The notes below the pieces were generated by a model. That model was not told the DNA's origin. It ran no database searches and saw only the letters and a list, made by a program, of their open reading frames with translations. The translations under genes and the position numbers were made by a program. A stretch of DNA of 34,353 nucleotides from Streptomyces sp. MBT53. GTDB taxonomy: Bacteria > Actinomycetota > Actinomycetes > Streptomycetales > Streptomycetaceae. Shown piece by piece: positions 15,680 through 24,379 of this stretch (within the stretch, counting starts at the first letter, position 1; each line of letters opens with the position of its first letter). Location of the stretch: the NCBI RefSeq assembly GCF_016654115.1, contig NZ_JAEQAZ010000142.1:1-34353 (forward strand), given 5' to 3'.

Positions 15680-16396
15680 GTGGCGGAAATACCCCCGCAC
15701 ATCACCATCGCCCACCACGACCAGTACGGCGTCGTTGCCGCGACATCGCACGACAACCACGTCACCGACCACATGCTGCGGCGGGTCGGCTTCGAGCGGC
15801 TGCCCGGCAGCCGCATGTACGCCCTGACCGAGCCGGACCGCGACCTGACGCGGCGCGGACAGCAGGCCGTCCAGTCGTTGCGCGCCGCGCAGTACAGCGT
15901 CACCTCCGACGCCACATACAACCTCCAGCCCGCCACCCGCCTCAACCTCGGCCGTGGTCTCCTCGACGGACCGGAGAACAACCCCGTCCCGGAGGTCCTC
16001 GGCGGCGGGGAGGTGGTCTTCGCCTCCGCCCACGCGCTCGATGCCGATATCCGGACGGCCCGGATCGTCGTGCACGACCAGGTTCGCGATCCCGACGGCA
16101 CGCTGCGCGCGGTCGGCACCGACATGCGCACCCGCGAGGGCGTGCTGCTGCACGGCGAGGGCGATCTGCGCTACGTCGAGAGCCGGTTGGACAGCACGGC
16201 CCTCGCGTTCGACGCGTTCTCCTACATCCGCGGCAACGGACGTCCCGATCCGACTCCCGCGACCTGGCAGCGCCGGGTCCAAGCCGCCACCGCCATCTCC
16301 CCGGCCCGCGCGGGCACTTCGGTGCCGCAGCGGCCCGACGTCACAGTCACCTACCGCCCGGACCCGGCCGCTCGGCAGCCGGTCCGCGCCCGCTAG
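15680..16396 (+). CDS. Transfer-region hypothetical protein, paralog 1
   Basis: The protein has 238 residues. GTG at 15680 is chosen because GAGGTG (15665-15670) precedes it and upstream translation is Arg/Pro-rich noise. Residues about 5-75 contain YGVVAATSHDNHVTDHMLRR, a GFERLPGSRMYALTEPD segment and a YSVTSDA end. This layout recurs in the genes at 16426 and 17746. Residues 76-238 are soluble and acidic, with VVFASAHALDADIRTARIVV. No catalytic motif or membrane segment is seen. Position suggests a transfer or maintenance role; nothing more can be claimed. Confidence 0.75.
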   Translation: MAEIPPHITIAHHDQYGVVAATSHDNHVTDHMLRRVGFERLPGSRMYALTEPDRDLTRRGQQAVQSLRAAQYSVTSDATYNLQPATRLNLGRGLLDGPENNPVPEVLGGGEVVFASAHALDADIRTARIVVHDQVRDPDGTLRAVGTDMRTREGVLLHGEGDLRYVESRLDSTALAFDAFSYIRGNGRPDPTPATWQRRVQAATAISPARAGTSVPQRPDVTVTYRPDPAARQPVRAR

Positions 16397-16425
16397 GTCA
16401 TCCGAACCCAAAGGGAGTCCTCAGC

Positions 16426-17196
16426 ATGAAACTGCAACTCGAGCCCGACGTCGCCTTCGGTGTCCACCCGGACCTCGGTGTGGTCGCCGCCGTGGCGGAC
16501 GACCACCCGTTCCTCGACGAAGTCCTGCGCAAGCACCACTTCCGCTACAGCAGCGCCCTCGATCTGTACCTGCTGCCCGGCGACACCCCGCACAACACGG
16601 CGGTGCGGGCCGTGGCCCGCGCCAGCCGCGAGTTCCAGGACGTCGGCCTCTCGGTCGCCGCCGACCCCCGCATCATGCTGCCGCCCCCAATCCCCACGCC
16701 GGACGGAGTGCCCGTACGCCAGGCACTACCCGGACAGTCACTGACCGCCCTGACCGGAGAACTGCACGAGGTGCGCCGATCGGCCGATATCGCCGACGTC
16801 CTGGAACAGATCCTCGACGAACACCACGGCGTCGTCGGCGACTTGGAGGAGTTCATCGACACGGCCGCCGCCTGGTGCGATCGGCTCGACACCGCCAACG
16901 GCCGCGAGTTGGGCCAGCACCTGCGCACCATCGCCCACCACGTCGCGTTCCTCGGCGACCAGCTCGTCACCGCCCAGCTCGACCTGGCGGTCATGCCGGA
17001 CGTGACGCCGGGCAACGCCCCGTCCCTGTCCGAGGTGCCGCTGCTCCCCCGGCACGAGGTCCCGTCGGTCACGCACACCGCCCGTGCCCGCGCCGCTCTC
17101 GCGTCCTCCCCGACCCGCCCGGCCGCCCAGTCCACGTCCCCGAACGAAGCAGCCCACGCACCGGCCTCCCCGCCCAGCCCTCGCCGTACACGCTGA
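16426..17196 (+). CDS. Transfer-region hypothetical protein, paralog 2
   Basis: The protein has 256 residues, with AGGGAG before ATG. Residues about 8-80 repeat the paralog layout: LGVVAAVADDHPFLDEVLRK, then an aromatic segment (LDLYLLPGD), then VGLSVAADP. The middle is helical (LTGELHEVRRSADIADVLEQ and following) and the tail is Pro/Ser/Ala-rich and probably disordered. No enzyme motif is visible. The gene lies 29 bp after paralog 1 and 32 bp before the Cys-rich small protein, probably in one operon. Confidence 0.77.
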   Translation: MKLQLEPDVAFGVHPDLGVVAAVADDHPFLDEVLRKHHFRYSSALDLYLLPGDTPHNTAVRAVARASREFQDVGLSVAADPRIMLPPPIPTPDGVPVRQALPGQSLTALTGELHEVRRSADIADVLEQILDEHHGVVGDLEEFIDTAAAWCDRLDTANGRELGQHLRTIAHHVAFLGDQLVTAQLDLAVMPDVTPGNAPSLSEVPLLPRHEVPSVTHTARARAALASSPTRPAAQSTSPNEAAHAPASPPSPRRTR

Positions 17197-17228
17197 CCTT
17201 TCTCTCGATCGCACAAGGAGTCCGGCTC

Positions 17229-17726
17229 ATGGCCGTAAAGAAGATCTGGACCATCAACCATGCCTGTGGAGACAGCACTCAGGCCGATCTCTCCGACCGT
17301 CCGGCGGACCGGCGTGCCGGATACGCCCGTTGGCTCGCCGAGCGCGACTGCACCGACTGCTGGCGTGCCACCCAGGGCGAGGACACCGAGTCGAAGGCCG
17401 AGTGGCTGGCGAAGAAGCGGGCCGCCGAGCAGGCCGAGGCCGAGGAATGGTCGACGCGGTATCGGATGCCTCCGCTGGAGGGCACCGACCGCGCCATCGT
17501 CTGGGGCACCCGCTGCCGCCACCAGCTCATGGCCGCCGCCTACAGCGCCCTGGTGCTCGAAGGCGCCACCAGCGAGGCGGACTGGGCGGCTATCGAGGAC
17601 GCCGCGCGGCCCCTGACGCGTGCCGGGTGGTGGCTGGACCAGCGCGACGCCGACCCCGCCGACCTGCCCGAGCTTCTGGCAGCCGCCACCGCAAGCGACC
17701 GGCCCACTGAGAACCCTCACTTCTGA
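17229..17726 (+). CDS. Cys-containing small protein of the transfer region
   Basis: The protein has 165 residues, with AAGGAG before ATG. The N-terminus reads WTINHACGDSTQADLSDRPA and continues into RDCTDCW; the HAC...CxxC arrangement looks like a small zinc ribbon. A charged helix (about 55-75) and a second Cys/His pair (TRCRHQLMAAAY) follow. This N-terminal pattern is frequent in streptomycete mobile elements. Nucleic-acid or protein binding is plausible; function is unknown. Confidence 0.75.
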   Translation: MAVKKIWTINHACGDSTQADLSDRPADRRAGYARWLAERDCTDCWRATQGEDTESKAEWLAKKRAAEQAEAEEWSTRYRMPPLEGTDRAIVWGTRCRHQLMAAAYSALVLEGATSEADWAAIEDAARPLTRAGWWLDQRDADPADLPELLAAATASDRPTENPHF

Positions 17727-17745
17727 CCCGCCCGCGGAGGCCTCC

Positions 17746-18447
17746 ATGTCCACCACGCCCGATGTCGTCATCACCCGCGAGCCGACCGGCAACGTCACCG
17801 CCGAAGGCGGGGACGAACTGGCCGTCACCCTCCTCAAGCGCGCCGGCTTCGTCATCGAGACCACCCCGCTCTCCTTCTGGTACCGCCTGCCCTGGGATAT
17901 GGGCGAGGAGCGCGAGAACCAGATGGCCAGCCATGCCGCCCGGATGCTCACTGCGGTCGGTTACCGGGTCGAACTCGATCCCGGCCTGGACGTCACCCGG
18001 ATCACCACGCCCACCGATCCCCTCGGCACGCGCGTCTACGGGCAGCAGATCCTGTCCCTGACCGACCAGCTCAACGGATCCGAGACGTACGCGGGGTCGG
18101 CCGATCTCATCGAGCACGTCGTGGACCCGGACGACGGTGTCCTCGCCCGCCTCGGTGAGTTCTTCGAGGCCGCGGCCGTGCAGGCCAACGTCGCCGACAC
18201 CGATGCCGGCTGGGACCTGTCCCACCTCTTCGAGGACGCCGCTGCCACGCTCACCTCTCTCGCCGAGGACTTGCGCGGCGCCGGCCACCAGACGCAAAGG
18301 CTCGGACCGCCCCAGAAGCGGAGCTGGCAGGAAGGCGTCGCCAGCTACTACGCGACGGCCCCGCGCCCGCGCACCGGAGCCACGCCCGCCGCCGAAGAGC
18401 CCTCCGCCACGCCACCCACCACGCCCCGGCCGGGCCGGGCTCGCTGA
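17746..18447 (+). CDS. Transfer-region hypothetical protein, paralog 3
   Basis: The protein has 233 residues, with GGAGG before ATG. Residues about 6-85 again follow the paralog layout: a short strand, LAVTLLKRAGFVIETTPLSF with WYRLPWDMG, and YRVELDPGLDV. Residues 90-180 are helical and acidic, including a segment (LGEFFEAAAVQANVADTDAG) that aligns loosely with the middle of paralog 2. The tail is Pro/Ala-rich. No catalytic residues are evident. Confidence 0.75.
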   Translation: MSTTPDVVITREPTGNVTAEGGDELAVTLLKRAGFVIETTPLSFWYRLPWDMGEERENQMASHAARMLTAVGYRVELDPGLDVTRITTPTDPLGTRVYGQQILSLTDQLNGSETYAGSADLIEHVVDPDDGVLARLGEFFEAAAVQANVADTDAGWDLSHLFEDAAATLTSLAEDLRGAGHQTQRLGPPQKRSWQEGVASYYATAPRPRTGATPAAEEPSATPPTTPRPGRAR

Positions 18448-18509
18448 CCGCTCCCCCGCCACTCCGCCCAACTCCCCTGCTCACCGCCACAACCGCCAGG
18501 AGCCCGCTC

Positions 18510-18641
18510 GTGATCACCAGAGCACCTCGCCGCCCCGCCGCCACCCGTAGGTCCGCACCCCTCTGGATCCCGCCTTGCCATCTCCCCGTACCAGCACGCC
18601 CTCGACCACCACCGGCACCGACTTCCTCCTCTACCTCCTGA
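18510..18641 (+). CDS. Possible 43-codon ORF overlapping the coupling-protein start
   Basis: GTG at 18510 has CCAGGAG (18496-18502) at good spacing, the best ribosome site in this gap, yet its frame is Arg/Pro-rich and overruns the TTG start of the coupling protein by 67 bp in another register. It may be a small translated leader, or a sign that the original start of the coupling protein was here before a frameshift. Confidence 0.3.
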   Translation: MITRAPRRPAATRRSAPLWIPPCHLPVPARPRPPPAPTSSSTS

Positions 18642-20368
18642 TCGGCATCGCCGGTCTCGGCATGGCGGGAGGCTCGCTGGCCTGGCTGTTCGGCAATCTC
18701 GCCAACGCCGTGGCCGGCTCCGATCCGTGGGCCGCCTTCCAGCCGACCAACGCGCTCCTGCACCCCGAACGCGCCTGGCCGCATCTCGCCCGGCCCGCCG
18801 TCCTCACCAGCTGCTACCTGCTGCCCACCGCCATGCTCGCCGCGGCAGCCGTCCTCGGCGCCCACCTGTGGCTGCGCGTCCGCCGGAACCCCAACGGGCT
18901 GGCCGATCAGCGGGACCTGGCCGACCTGCTGCCCAAGAAGATCGCCGCGAAGGCCATCGACCTGCGGCCCAGCCTGAAGGGCACCAAGCCCAAGGCAGTG
19001 GTCCCGAACGACCGCGGCGTGCTGCTGGGCACGCTGAAGCCGGGAAGCACCGAGGTCCGTTCCTCCTGGGAGGACGTTCTCCTCGCGATCATGGCGCCCC
19101 GCTCCGGGAAGACCTCGGGCCTTGCGATACCCGCGATCCTGCGCGCCCCCGGCCCGGTGCTGCTGACCTCGAACAAAGCGGCCCGCGATGCCTTCACGGC
19201 GACGCTCGACGAGCGTTCCCGGGTGGGTACGGTGTGGACGCTGGACCCGCAGCAGATCGCCCACGCCCCGCAGAGCATGTGGTGGGATGTCCTCGCCGAC
19301 GCCCATGATCTCGCCGGGGCGCGGCGGCTGGCCGGGCACTTCGTGACCGCGTCCGTGGACGAGTCGAGCGCGGGCGACTTCTGGTCCACGGCCGCCGCAA
19401 ACACCCTCACGGCGCTGTTCCTCGCGGCAGCCCGCGACCACCGGCCGATCACCGATGTGCTGGCCTGGCTCGCCTCACCCGCCGACCGCACCCCCATCGA
19501 CCTCCTACAAGACGCCGGCCTCGACGCCGTCGCCGCCCAGCTCCAGGGCACCGTGGCCGGAGCCGTCGAGACCCGCGACGGCATCTTCGAGACCGCCCGG
19601 CAGTACGCCAGCTGTCTCCTCGACCCTGCCATCGCCGCCTGGGTCACCCCTCCCAACGGCCTTGAGAAAGTACGGGAATTCAAGCCCGAGGCGTTCGCGA
19701 CCAGCAAGGACACCCTGTTCCTGCTGTCGAAGGACGGCGGCGGTTCCGCCTCGGCGATCATCGCCGCAGCCGCCGACGCGGTGATGCGAGCGGCCGTCAT
19801 CCAGGCCGAGCGCGACGGCGGGCGCCTCGACGCCCCGCTACTCGCGATCCTCGACGAGGCCGCCAACGTCTGCAAGATCTCCGACCTCCCGGACCTCTAC
19901 TCCCACCTCGGGTCCCGGGGCATCATCCCGATCACGATCCTGCAGTCCTACCGCCAGGGCGTACGGGTCTGGGGTGAGGCCGGCATGGACGCCCTGTGGT
20001 CCGCCGCGACGATCAAGCTGATCGGCTCCGGCATCGACGACGCCGACTTCGCCGACAAACTCTCCCGCCTCGTCGGCGACCACGACGTCCGCACCGTCTC
20101 CGTGTCCACCAGCGAGTCGGGCAAGTCCACGTCGGTGTCGATGCGTCAGGAGCGCGTGCTGCCGGCCGACGCGATGCGGGCCCTGCCCAAGGGCTCCGCA
20201 CTGCTGCTGGCCACCGGCATCCGCCCCGCCCTCCTCGACCTCAAGCCCTGGTACCGCGAGCCCGACGCCGACCGGCTCGGCGCCGCCTCCGCCAAGGCCA
20301 CCGCGGCCATCACCGAGCGCGCGCTGGCCAAGCAGCCGCACCGCGACGACTTCGGCCCGGCGGCATGA
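18575..20368 (+). CDS. VirD4/TraD-like type IV coupling ATPase
   Basis: The protein has 597 residues. An in-frame TAG at 18548 limits the start, leaving TTG 18575 as the sensible choice. Two helices (about 17-45 and 77-100) anchor it. Walker A is APRSGKTS (174-181) and Walker B LLAILDE (422-428), followed by a TraM-recognition/TraG-type segment (DLYSHLGSRGIIPITILQSY). The family couples DNA-relaxase substrate to the secretion channel. This indicates transfer of single-stranded DNA through a secretion system rather than the TraB/FtsK-type double-stranded transfer common in Streptomyces plasmids. The relaxase is not in this window. Confidence 0.93.
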   Translation: MPSPRTSTPSTTTGTDFLLYLLIGIAGLGMAGGSLAWLFGNLANAVAGSDPWAAFQPTNALLHPERAWPHLARPAVLTSCYLLPTAMLAAAAVLGAHLWLRVRRNPNGLADQRDLADLLPKKIAAKAIDLRPSLKGTKPKAVVPNDRGVLLGTLKPGSTEVRSSWEDVLLAIMAPRSGKTSGLAIPAILRAPGPVLLTSNKAARDAFTATLDERSRVGTVWTLDPQQIAHAPQSMWWDVLADAHDLAGARRLAGHFVTASVDESSAGDFWSTAAANTLTALFLAAARDHRPITDVLAWLASPADRTPIDLLQDAGLDAVAAQLQGTVAGAVETRDGIFETARQYASCLLDPAIAAWVTPPNGLEKVREFKPEAFATSKDTLFLLSKDGGGSASAIIAAAADAVMRAAVIQAERDGGRLDAPLLAILDEAANVCKISDLPDLYSHLGSRGIIPITILQSYRQGVRVWGEAGMDALWSAATIKLIGSGIDDADFADKLSRLVGDHDVRTVSVSTSESGKSTSVSMRQERVLPADAMRALPKGSALLLATGIRPALLDLKPWYREPDADRLGAASAKATAAITERALAKQPHRDDFGPAA

Positions 20369-20473
20369 CCGCCCCGGCCCGGCACGACGCGCGCACGAGA
20401 CGCGCGGACGTACGGCCCACCGCGTCCCCGAGCCCCTGCTCGACCTCCCCTTAGTTCTTCTTGAGGTGCTCCT

Positions 20474-20710
20474 GTGTCCCACCCTGTACCAACCTGGGCT
20501 TCCATCCGTCCGTCCGAGCGGCTTGCCGGCACTCCCGCCGTACGCCGCGGCGGCGCATGGTGGCTGGTCACCCCGACCGGCACCATGCCTGCCTCGGACC
20601 CCGTCTGCACCGGTGAACTGGACCGCTTCGCCGCCGACATGGCCGCTGCCGACCGTGCCGTCGCGAAGCTGCGCACCGAGCGCACGGCCGCGCGGAAGGA
20701 CCGGCGGTGA
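20474..20710 (+). CDS. Small basic hypothetical protein
   Basis: The protein has 78 residues, with GAGGTG (20463-20468) before GTG 20474. The N-terminal half contains GGAWWLVTPTG; the C-terminal half is a charged helix (FAADMAAADRAVAKLRTERT). Its stop overlaps the next start as GTGA (20707-20710), so it is probably co-translated with the DnaB-N-like protein. I do not recognise the family. Confidence 0.7.
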   Translation: MSHPVPTWASIRPSERLAGTPAVRRGGAWWLVTPTGTMPASDPVCTGELDRFAADMAAADRAVAKLRTERTAARKDRR

Positions 20711-21891
20711 CGCCGCTCGTCCAGGCCGAGCAGGCGGTGCTGGGCTCGGTCTTCCTCGACCCCGCTCAGCTCGACCATCTCTCGCCCTGGCTGCGGTCCG
20801 AACACTTCTCCCGTCCGGCGCACGCGGCTCTCTACGCAGCGATGCTCAAGCTCCGCGCCGACGGCCACCCGGCCACAATGGGGAAGAGCGGAGACCCGAT
20901 CCCGCTGTCCTGGGTGAGGGACACCGTGCGGGAGGCCAGCACCCGGACCCGTGGGCTCACCGCGTCGTACGCCCACTCCTTGATCTCCGCGTGTCCGCGG
21001 CCCACCCATGCGCCCGTCTACGGGCGGATGGTCCTGGAGGGCGCCATCCACCGCGGCGTCACCCAGCACGCGATCCGCCTCCACCAAGCGGCGCGTACCG
21101 ACGCCGTGCGCGGCGGAGTCGAGGAGACGGTCCGCCACGCCCTAATCCTGGCCGAGGTCCTCGCCGATCTCGCCCACCGGTGGGGCACCGAGCCACGACC
21201 GCTAACGCCCCCGGCCTCGATCACGCCGGCCTCGCAGCAGCCACAGTCGGTCGACGAACAGGTCCTCGCCGACGAGGAGTTCCTCCTCGGCTGCATCAGC
21301 GCCCGGCCCGAGCAGCTGCTCGACGTCGTCGGCTGGCTGCGTCCCGGCGACTTCGCGGACATCGGCCATCAGCAGATCTACCGTGCCTTGGGCGCCCTGC
21401 ATCACCGGGGCGAACCCATCGATCAGCTGACCGTGCTGTGGGAAACGCAGCGCCGGGGTGCGCTGTCCGACGGGACGCTCGACGGCGAACGCGTCCTGCG
21501 GATCTGCGATCCGCTGTCCCTCTCCGGTGTGGCCGAGCACTTCGGCGAACAGGTCGTCCAGGCCTCGCTCGTCCGCACGGCCGCGGCCTCCGCCCGCCAG
21601 GTGCGCGCGCTCGCCGACGACGAGTCCCTGGCCCCGGGACGGCTGATCGGGTACGCCCTGCACGCCCTGGGCCCGCTGGACGAGGTCCGGCGCCGTCTAC
21701 GAGCTGCGTCCGGCACCGAGCCCGCGCCACCCCGTACAGGCCGCCTGGCGGCCGCCACCCCGCCGGAGACTCGCATCGACGCGGCCCGATCCCGCAGCCG
21801 CCCCCACGCCACCACCGCCTCGGCCCCGGCAACCACCGCAGCCCCGCGCTCTCCTGCCCCCGACCGTGCCACCCGCCGGAGCCCGTCATGA
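20707..21891 (+). CDS. Two tandem DnaB N-terminal-like domains without an ATPase domain
   Basis: The protein has 394 residues. Residues about 3-105 begin QAEQAVLGSVFLDPAQLDHL and fit the helical N-terminal domain of replicative helicase DnaB, which binds primase and helps ring assembly. Residues about 183-290 repeat the pattern (DEQVLADEEFLLGCISARPE, then FADIGHQQIYRALGALHHRG). A disordered Arg/Ala/Pro tail closes the protein. The RecA-type ATPase domain with Walker motifs found in real helicases is absent. It could dock primase or helicase, or interfere with them. It is joined to its neighbours by GTGA and ATGA overlaps. Confidence 0.82.
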   Translation: MTPLVQAEQAVLGSVFLDPAQLDHLSPWLRSEHFSRPAHAALYAAMLKLRADGHPATMGKSGDPIPLSWVRDTVREASTRTRGLTASYAHSLISACPRPTHAPVYGRMVLEGAIHRGVTQHAIRLHQAARTDAVRGGVEETVRHALILAEVLADLAHRWGTEPRPLTPPASITPASQQPQSVDEQVLADEEFLLGCISARPEQLLDVVGWLRPGDFADIGHQQIYRALGALHHRGEPIDQLTVLWETQRRGALSDGTLDGERVLRICDPLSLSGVAEHFGEQVVQASLVRTAAASARQVRALADDESLAPGRLIGYALHALGPLDEVRRRLRAASGTEPAPPRTGRLAAATPPETRIDAARSRSRPHATTASAPATTAAPRSPAPDRATRRSPS

Positions 21892-22490
21892 CAGATCGCA
21901 CCGGTCGCGCCGGCCTGGAGAAGGACGAGCTGTACGCCGTTGCCCGGGAGTTCGACCAGCTGCGCGCTCAAATCAGCGTCCCCCAAGTCCCGAGCGATCT
22001 CCTCGATCTCGTCGCCGCGTCCCAGCAACTGGCCACGCTGACAGGGCTGGTCAAGGACCTGTCGGACGAGGTCCTCTTCCGGGCCGTCGACGAGGACCCC
22101 GGGCTGGACTTCGGGCCGGTCATCGACGCGTACACCTCGGCGACGGTGCCCGCCGGACGGGCGATGGAGAACTACACCGAGGCGTATGCCCAGTTCGGCT
22201 TCCTGCGCCGCTTCGCCGAGGCCCCCGACTCGGCGGATCTGCGCGACGCCCGTGCGGCGGCGTTCCGCGTCGTCCAGGAGCGGATGGAGCTCGTACGCGA
22301 CGATCTCCACGAGGTGAGCGACACCTTGCGGGGCGCGGCGGACCGGCTGGACGGCACGCCACCACGCGTGCTTGCGGCGTTGAGCCGTTCGGCGCGGCCG
22401 ACGAACTCGATCTACCGTCTGCCCGTGGAGCCGCCCGCCTCGGGTCCGGTCCGGCTCGCCTACACTCCGGAGCCCCGCCATGGCCGCTGA
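21888..22490 (+). CDS. Helical hypothetical protein
   Basis: The protein has 200 residues; its start overlaps the previous stop (ATGA). It is highly charged and almost wholly helical (ELYAVAREFDQLRAQISVPQ, RAMENYTEAYAQFGFLRRFA), with heptad-like stretches suggesting coiled coil. No known domain is recognised. Its end overlaps the broken cytosine methyltransferase by 11 bp, so the genes were co-translated before that one decayed. Confidence 0.72.
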   Translation: MTDRTGRAGLEKDELYAVAREFDQLRAQISVPQVPSDLLDLVAASQQLATLTGLVKDLSDEVLFRAVDEDPGLDFGPVIDAYTSATVPAGRAMENYTEAYAQFGFLRRFAEAPDSADLRDARAAAFRVVQERMELVRDDLHEVSDTLRGAADRLDGTPPRVLAALSRSARPTNSIYRLPVEPPASGPVRLAYTPEPRHGR

Positions 22491-23683
22491 GCTGGCCTCG
22501 GTGGGGGCGCCGCCGTTGATCGGGAGCCTGTGCTCGGGCTACGGCGGCTTGGACCTCGGTGTCCAGGCCGCCCTCGGAGGCACGCTCGCCTGGCACGCCG
22601 AGATCGATCCGGGTGCCGCCCGGATCCTGGCCCGGCACTGGCCCACCGTGCCCAATCTCGGCGACATCACGGCCGTGAACTGGGCCGAGGCCCCGGAGGT
22701 GTGCGTCGTCACGGCCGGCTTCCCCTGCCAGAGACGTCTCGGTCGCCGGCCCCCGGGCCGGACTGGCTGATGGCACCCGGTCCGGTCTGTGGCACCACGT
22801 CGTCCGTGCCATCGAAGCCCTCAAGCCCTGCATGGTGGTGATCGAGAATGTCCGAGGGCTCCTCACCTCGCCCGCAGGTTCCCCTGGCGACGTGGAACTC
22901 TGCCCGTGGTGTCTGGGAGACACCGCAGGCCAGCCTCCTGTGCGCGCACTCGGTGCCGTACTCGGCTCCCTGGCCGACATCGGGTTGGATGCGCGCTGGT
23001 GTGTGCTTCGCGCCTCCGACGTCGGAGCCCCGCATCGCCGAGAGCGGATCTTCCTCGCCGCCTGGCCGTCCGGGCGGATCACCGCTGCTCAAGACCCCGA
23101 CCAGCAACCTGGGGGCCAACGGGGGCAGCCAGCACCCGGCGAAACGCAAGCAGGGCGGCCACGGCCCGAACCTGGCGGACGAGGTCGAGTGGCTCCTGCC
23201 CACCCCGAAGGCCTCCGACGGCATCAAGGGCTCGCCCAACCAGCGCCACGGCAATGGGGACTTGACCCTGCCCTCGGCGGCAGCACGCCTGCGGCCCACC
23301 CCGGATGCCACGCCCACACGCACGACAGGGCAGCGGAAGGGCGCCACGAACAGGACCCCACGCGCGCAGTCGCTGCCGCTGTTCGGGGATTCGGCCGTGC
23401 AGGACGGGCCGAGACCTGGGGGCCATACGCCGCCGCGATCACCCGCTGGGAACGCGCCACCCGTCCCGCGCCTCGGCCGACCGACGCCGCCGGCCGCCTC
23501 AGTCCACGGTTCGTGGAGTGGATGCAAGGCCTTCCTCCCGGCTGGGTGACCGACACACCCGGGCTGGGGCGCCCCGCCCAACTGACCGCTCTGGGCAACG
23601 GAGTTGTGCCCCAACAGGCCGCCCGCGCCCTGCAGATCCTGGCCCCGCCCAGGACCGTATGCCGCCATCGCGCGCCGCGCTGA
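22480..23683 (+). pseudogene. C5-cytosine DNA methyltransferase broken by three frame changes
   Basis: Four pieces in changing frames cover the family motifs in order. Motif I is LCSGYGGLDLGVQ and motif IV the FPCQ end (22720-22731), both in the frame of ATG 22480. An extra base at about 22732 shifts to the frame with DVSVAGPRAG, VIENVRGLL (motif VI) and APHRRERIFLAAW (motif VIII). Near 23062-23085 the frame shifts again into the variable recognition region (LLKTPTSNLGANGGSQHPAK, NLADEVEWLLPTPKASDGI). Near 23400-23415 it returns for ETWGPYAAAITRWERA, FVEWMQGLPPGW and ALGNGVVPQQAARAL (motif X). Every motif is present, so decay is recent or the shifts are sequencing errors. The intact enzyme would be an orphan element-borne methyltransferase giving protection from host restriction. 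Confidence 0.85.
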
Positions 23684-23778
23684 CCTGCGCCTTCTACACC
23701 CGTTTCCCGGCCGGGCCAAACCCCCGTTTCTCCGGAACCTCGACACCCCACCCACCAGAACTCGCACCAGGGGTAGCC

Positions 23779-24378
23779 ATGTCCGAACCCGCCCACGAGA
23801 GCGAGCCGGTGCGCATACCGGACCACGACCTGGACGACCTCGTCGCCACGGTCACCCGGCTCGTCGCCGAGAGCCGCAAACAGGCCGAGACGCTCGCCCG
23901 GCTCAGCGACGACCAGCCGTCCCAGGAAGACGGCGAACCGGCCGATCCCGTGCACCCTGACAGCCCGGCATCGGCCTCCGCCCCGGCCGAAGGCAATGCC
24001 AACGACGGGCCGGCCTCCGTCTTCATCCTGGCGCTCGGCGCCAAGGCGTACGCCGAAGAACTGGCCGCGCTGACCAACTGGGTGCACAACCTGCTCCTGC
24101 CGGTCTACGGACGGGAGATCACCACCGGCCGCCCGTGGTGCCGACAGTGGCAGGAGCACCCCGAGGCCGTCGCCCGGCTGCACGCCCTCTGGCTCGCCTG
24201 GCAGCAACTCACCGACGTCCAGGCCGGCCTCACCGGTCCCTCCAACTGGCACCGCGACCACCTCGACCCGGCCCTGCTCCAACTCCGCACCCCGGACGGC
24301 CCGTTCGGCGCCTGCACCACCAGTGCGGCCCGACCCCACCACCGGCTGCTGGCCTCGCCCGAGCCCGCCGGAGTCTGA
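23779..24378 (+). CDS. DUF4913-family protein
   Basis: The protein has 199 residues from ATG 23779; the frame is open far upstream but without coding character. An acidic, disordered N-terminus (about 1-75) leads to a conserved domain with ALTNWVHNLLLPVYGREITT, RPWCRQWQEHPEAVARLHAL and WHRDHLDPALLQLRTPDGPF. These are the hallmarks of DUF4913, common in actinobacterial conjugative elements and phages. It is soluble, with no enzyme signature; the role is unknown. The next gene begins directly after it. Confidence 0.87.
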   Translation: MSEPAHESEPVRIPDHDLDDLVATVTRLVAESRKQAETLARLSDDQPSQEDGEPADPVHPDSPASASAPAEGNANDGPASVFILALGAKAYAEELAALTNWVHNLLLPVYGREITTGRPWCRQWQEHPEAVARLHALWLAWQQLTDVQAGLTGPSNWHRDHLDPALLQLRTPDGPFGACTTSAARPHHRLLASPEPAGV

Positions 24379-24379
24379 G

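Noticed and set aside
18510..18576. The GTG at 18510 as the start of the coupling protein
   Set aside because: It is in a different frame from the coupling protein, which has an in-frame TAG at 18548; a frameshift would be required.
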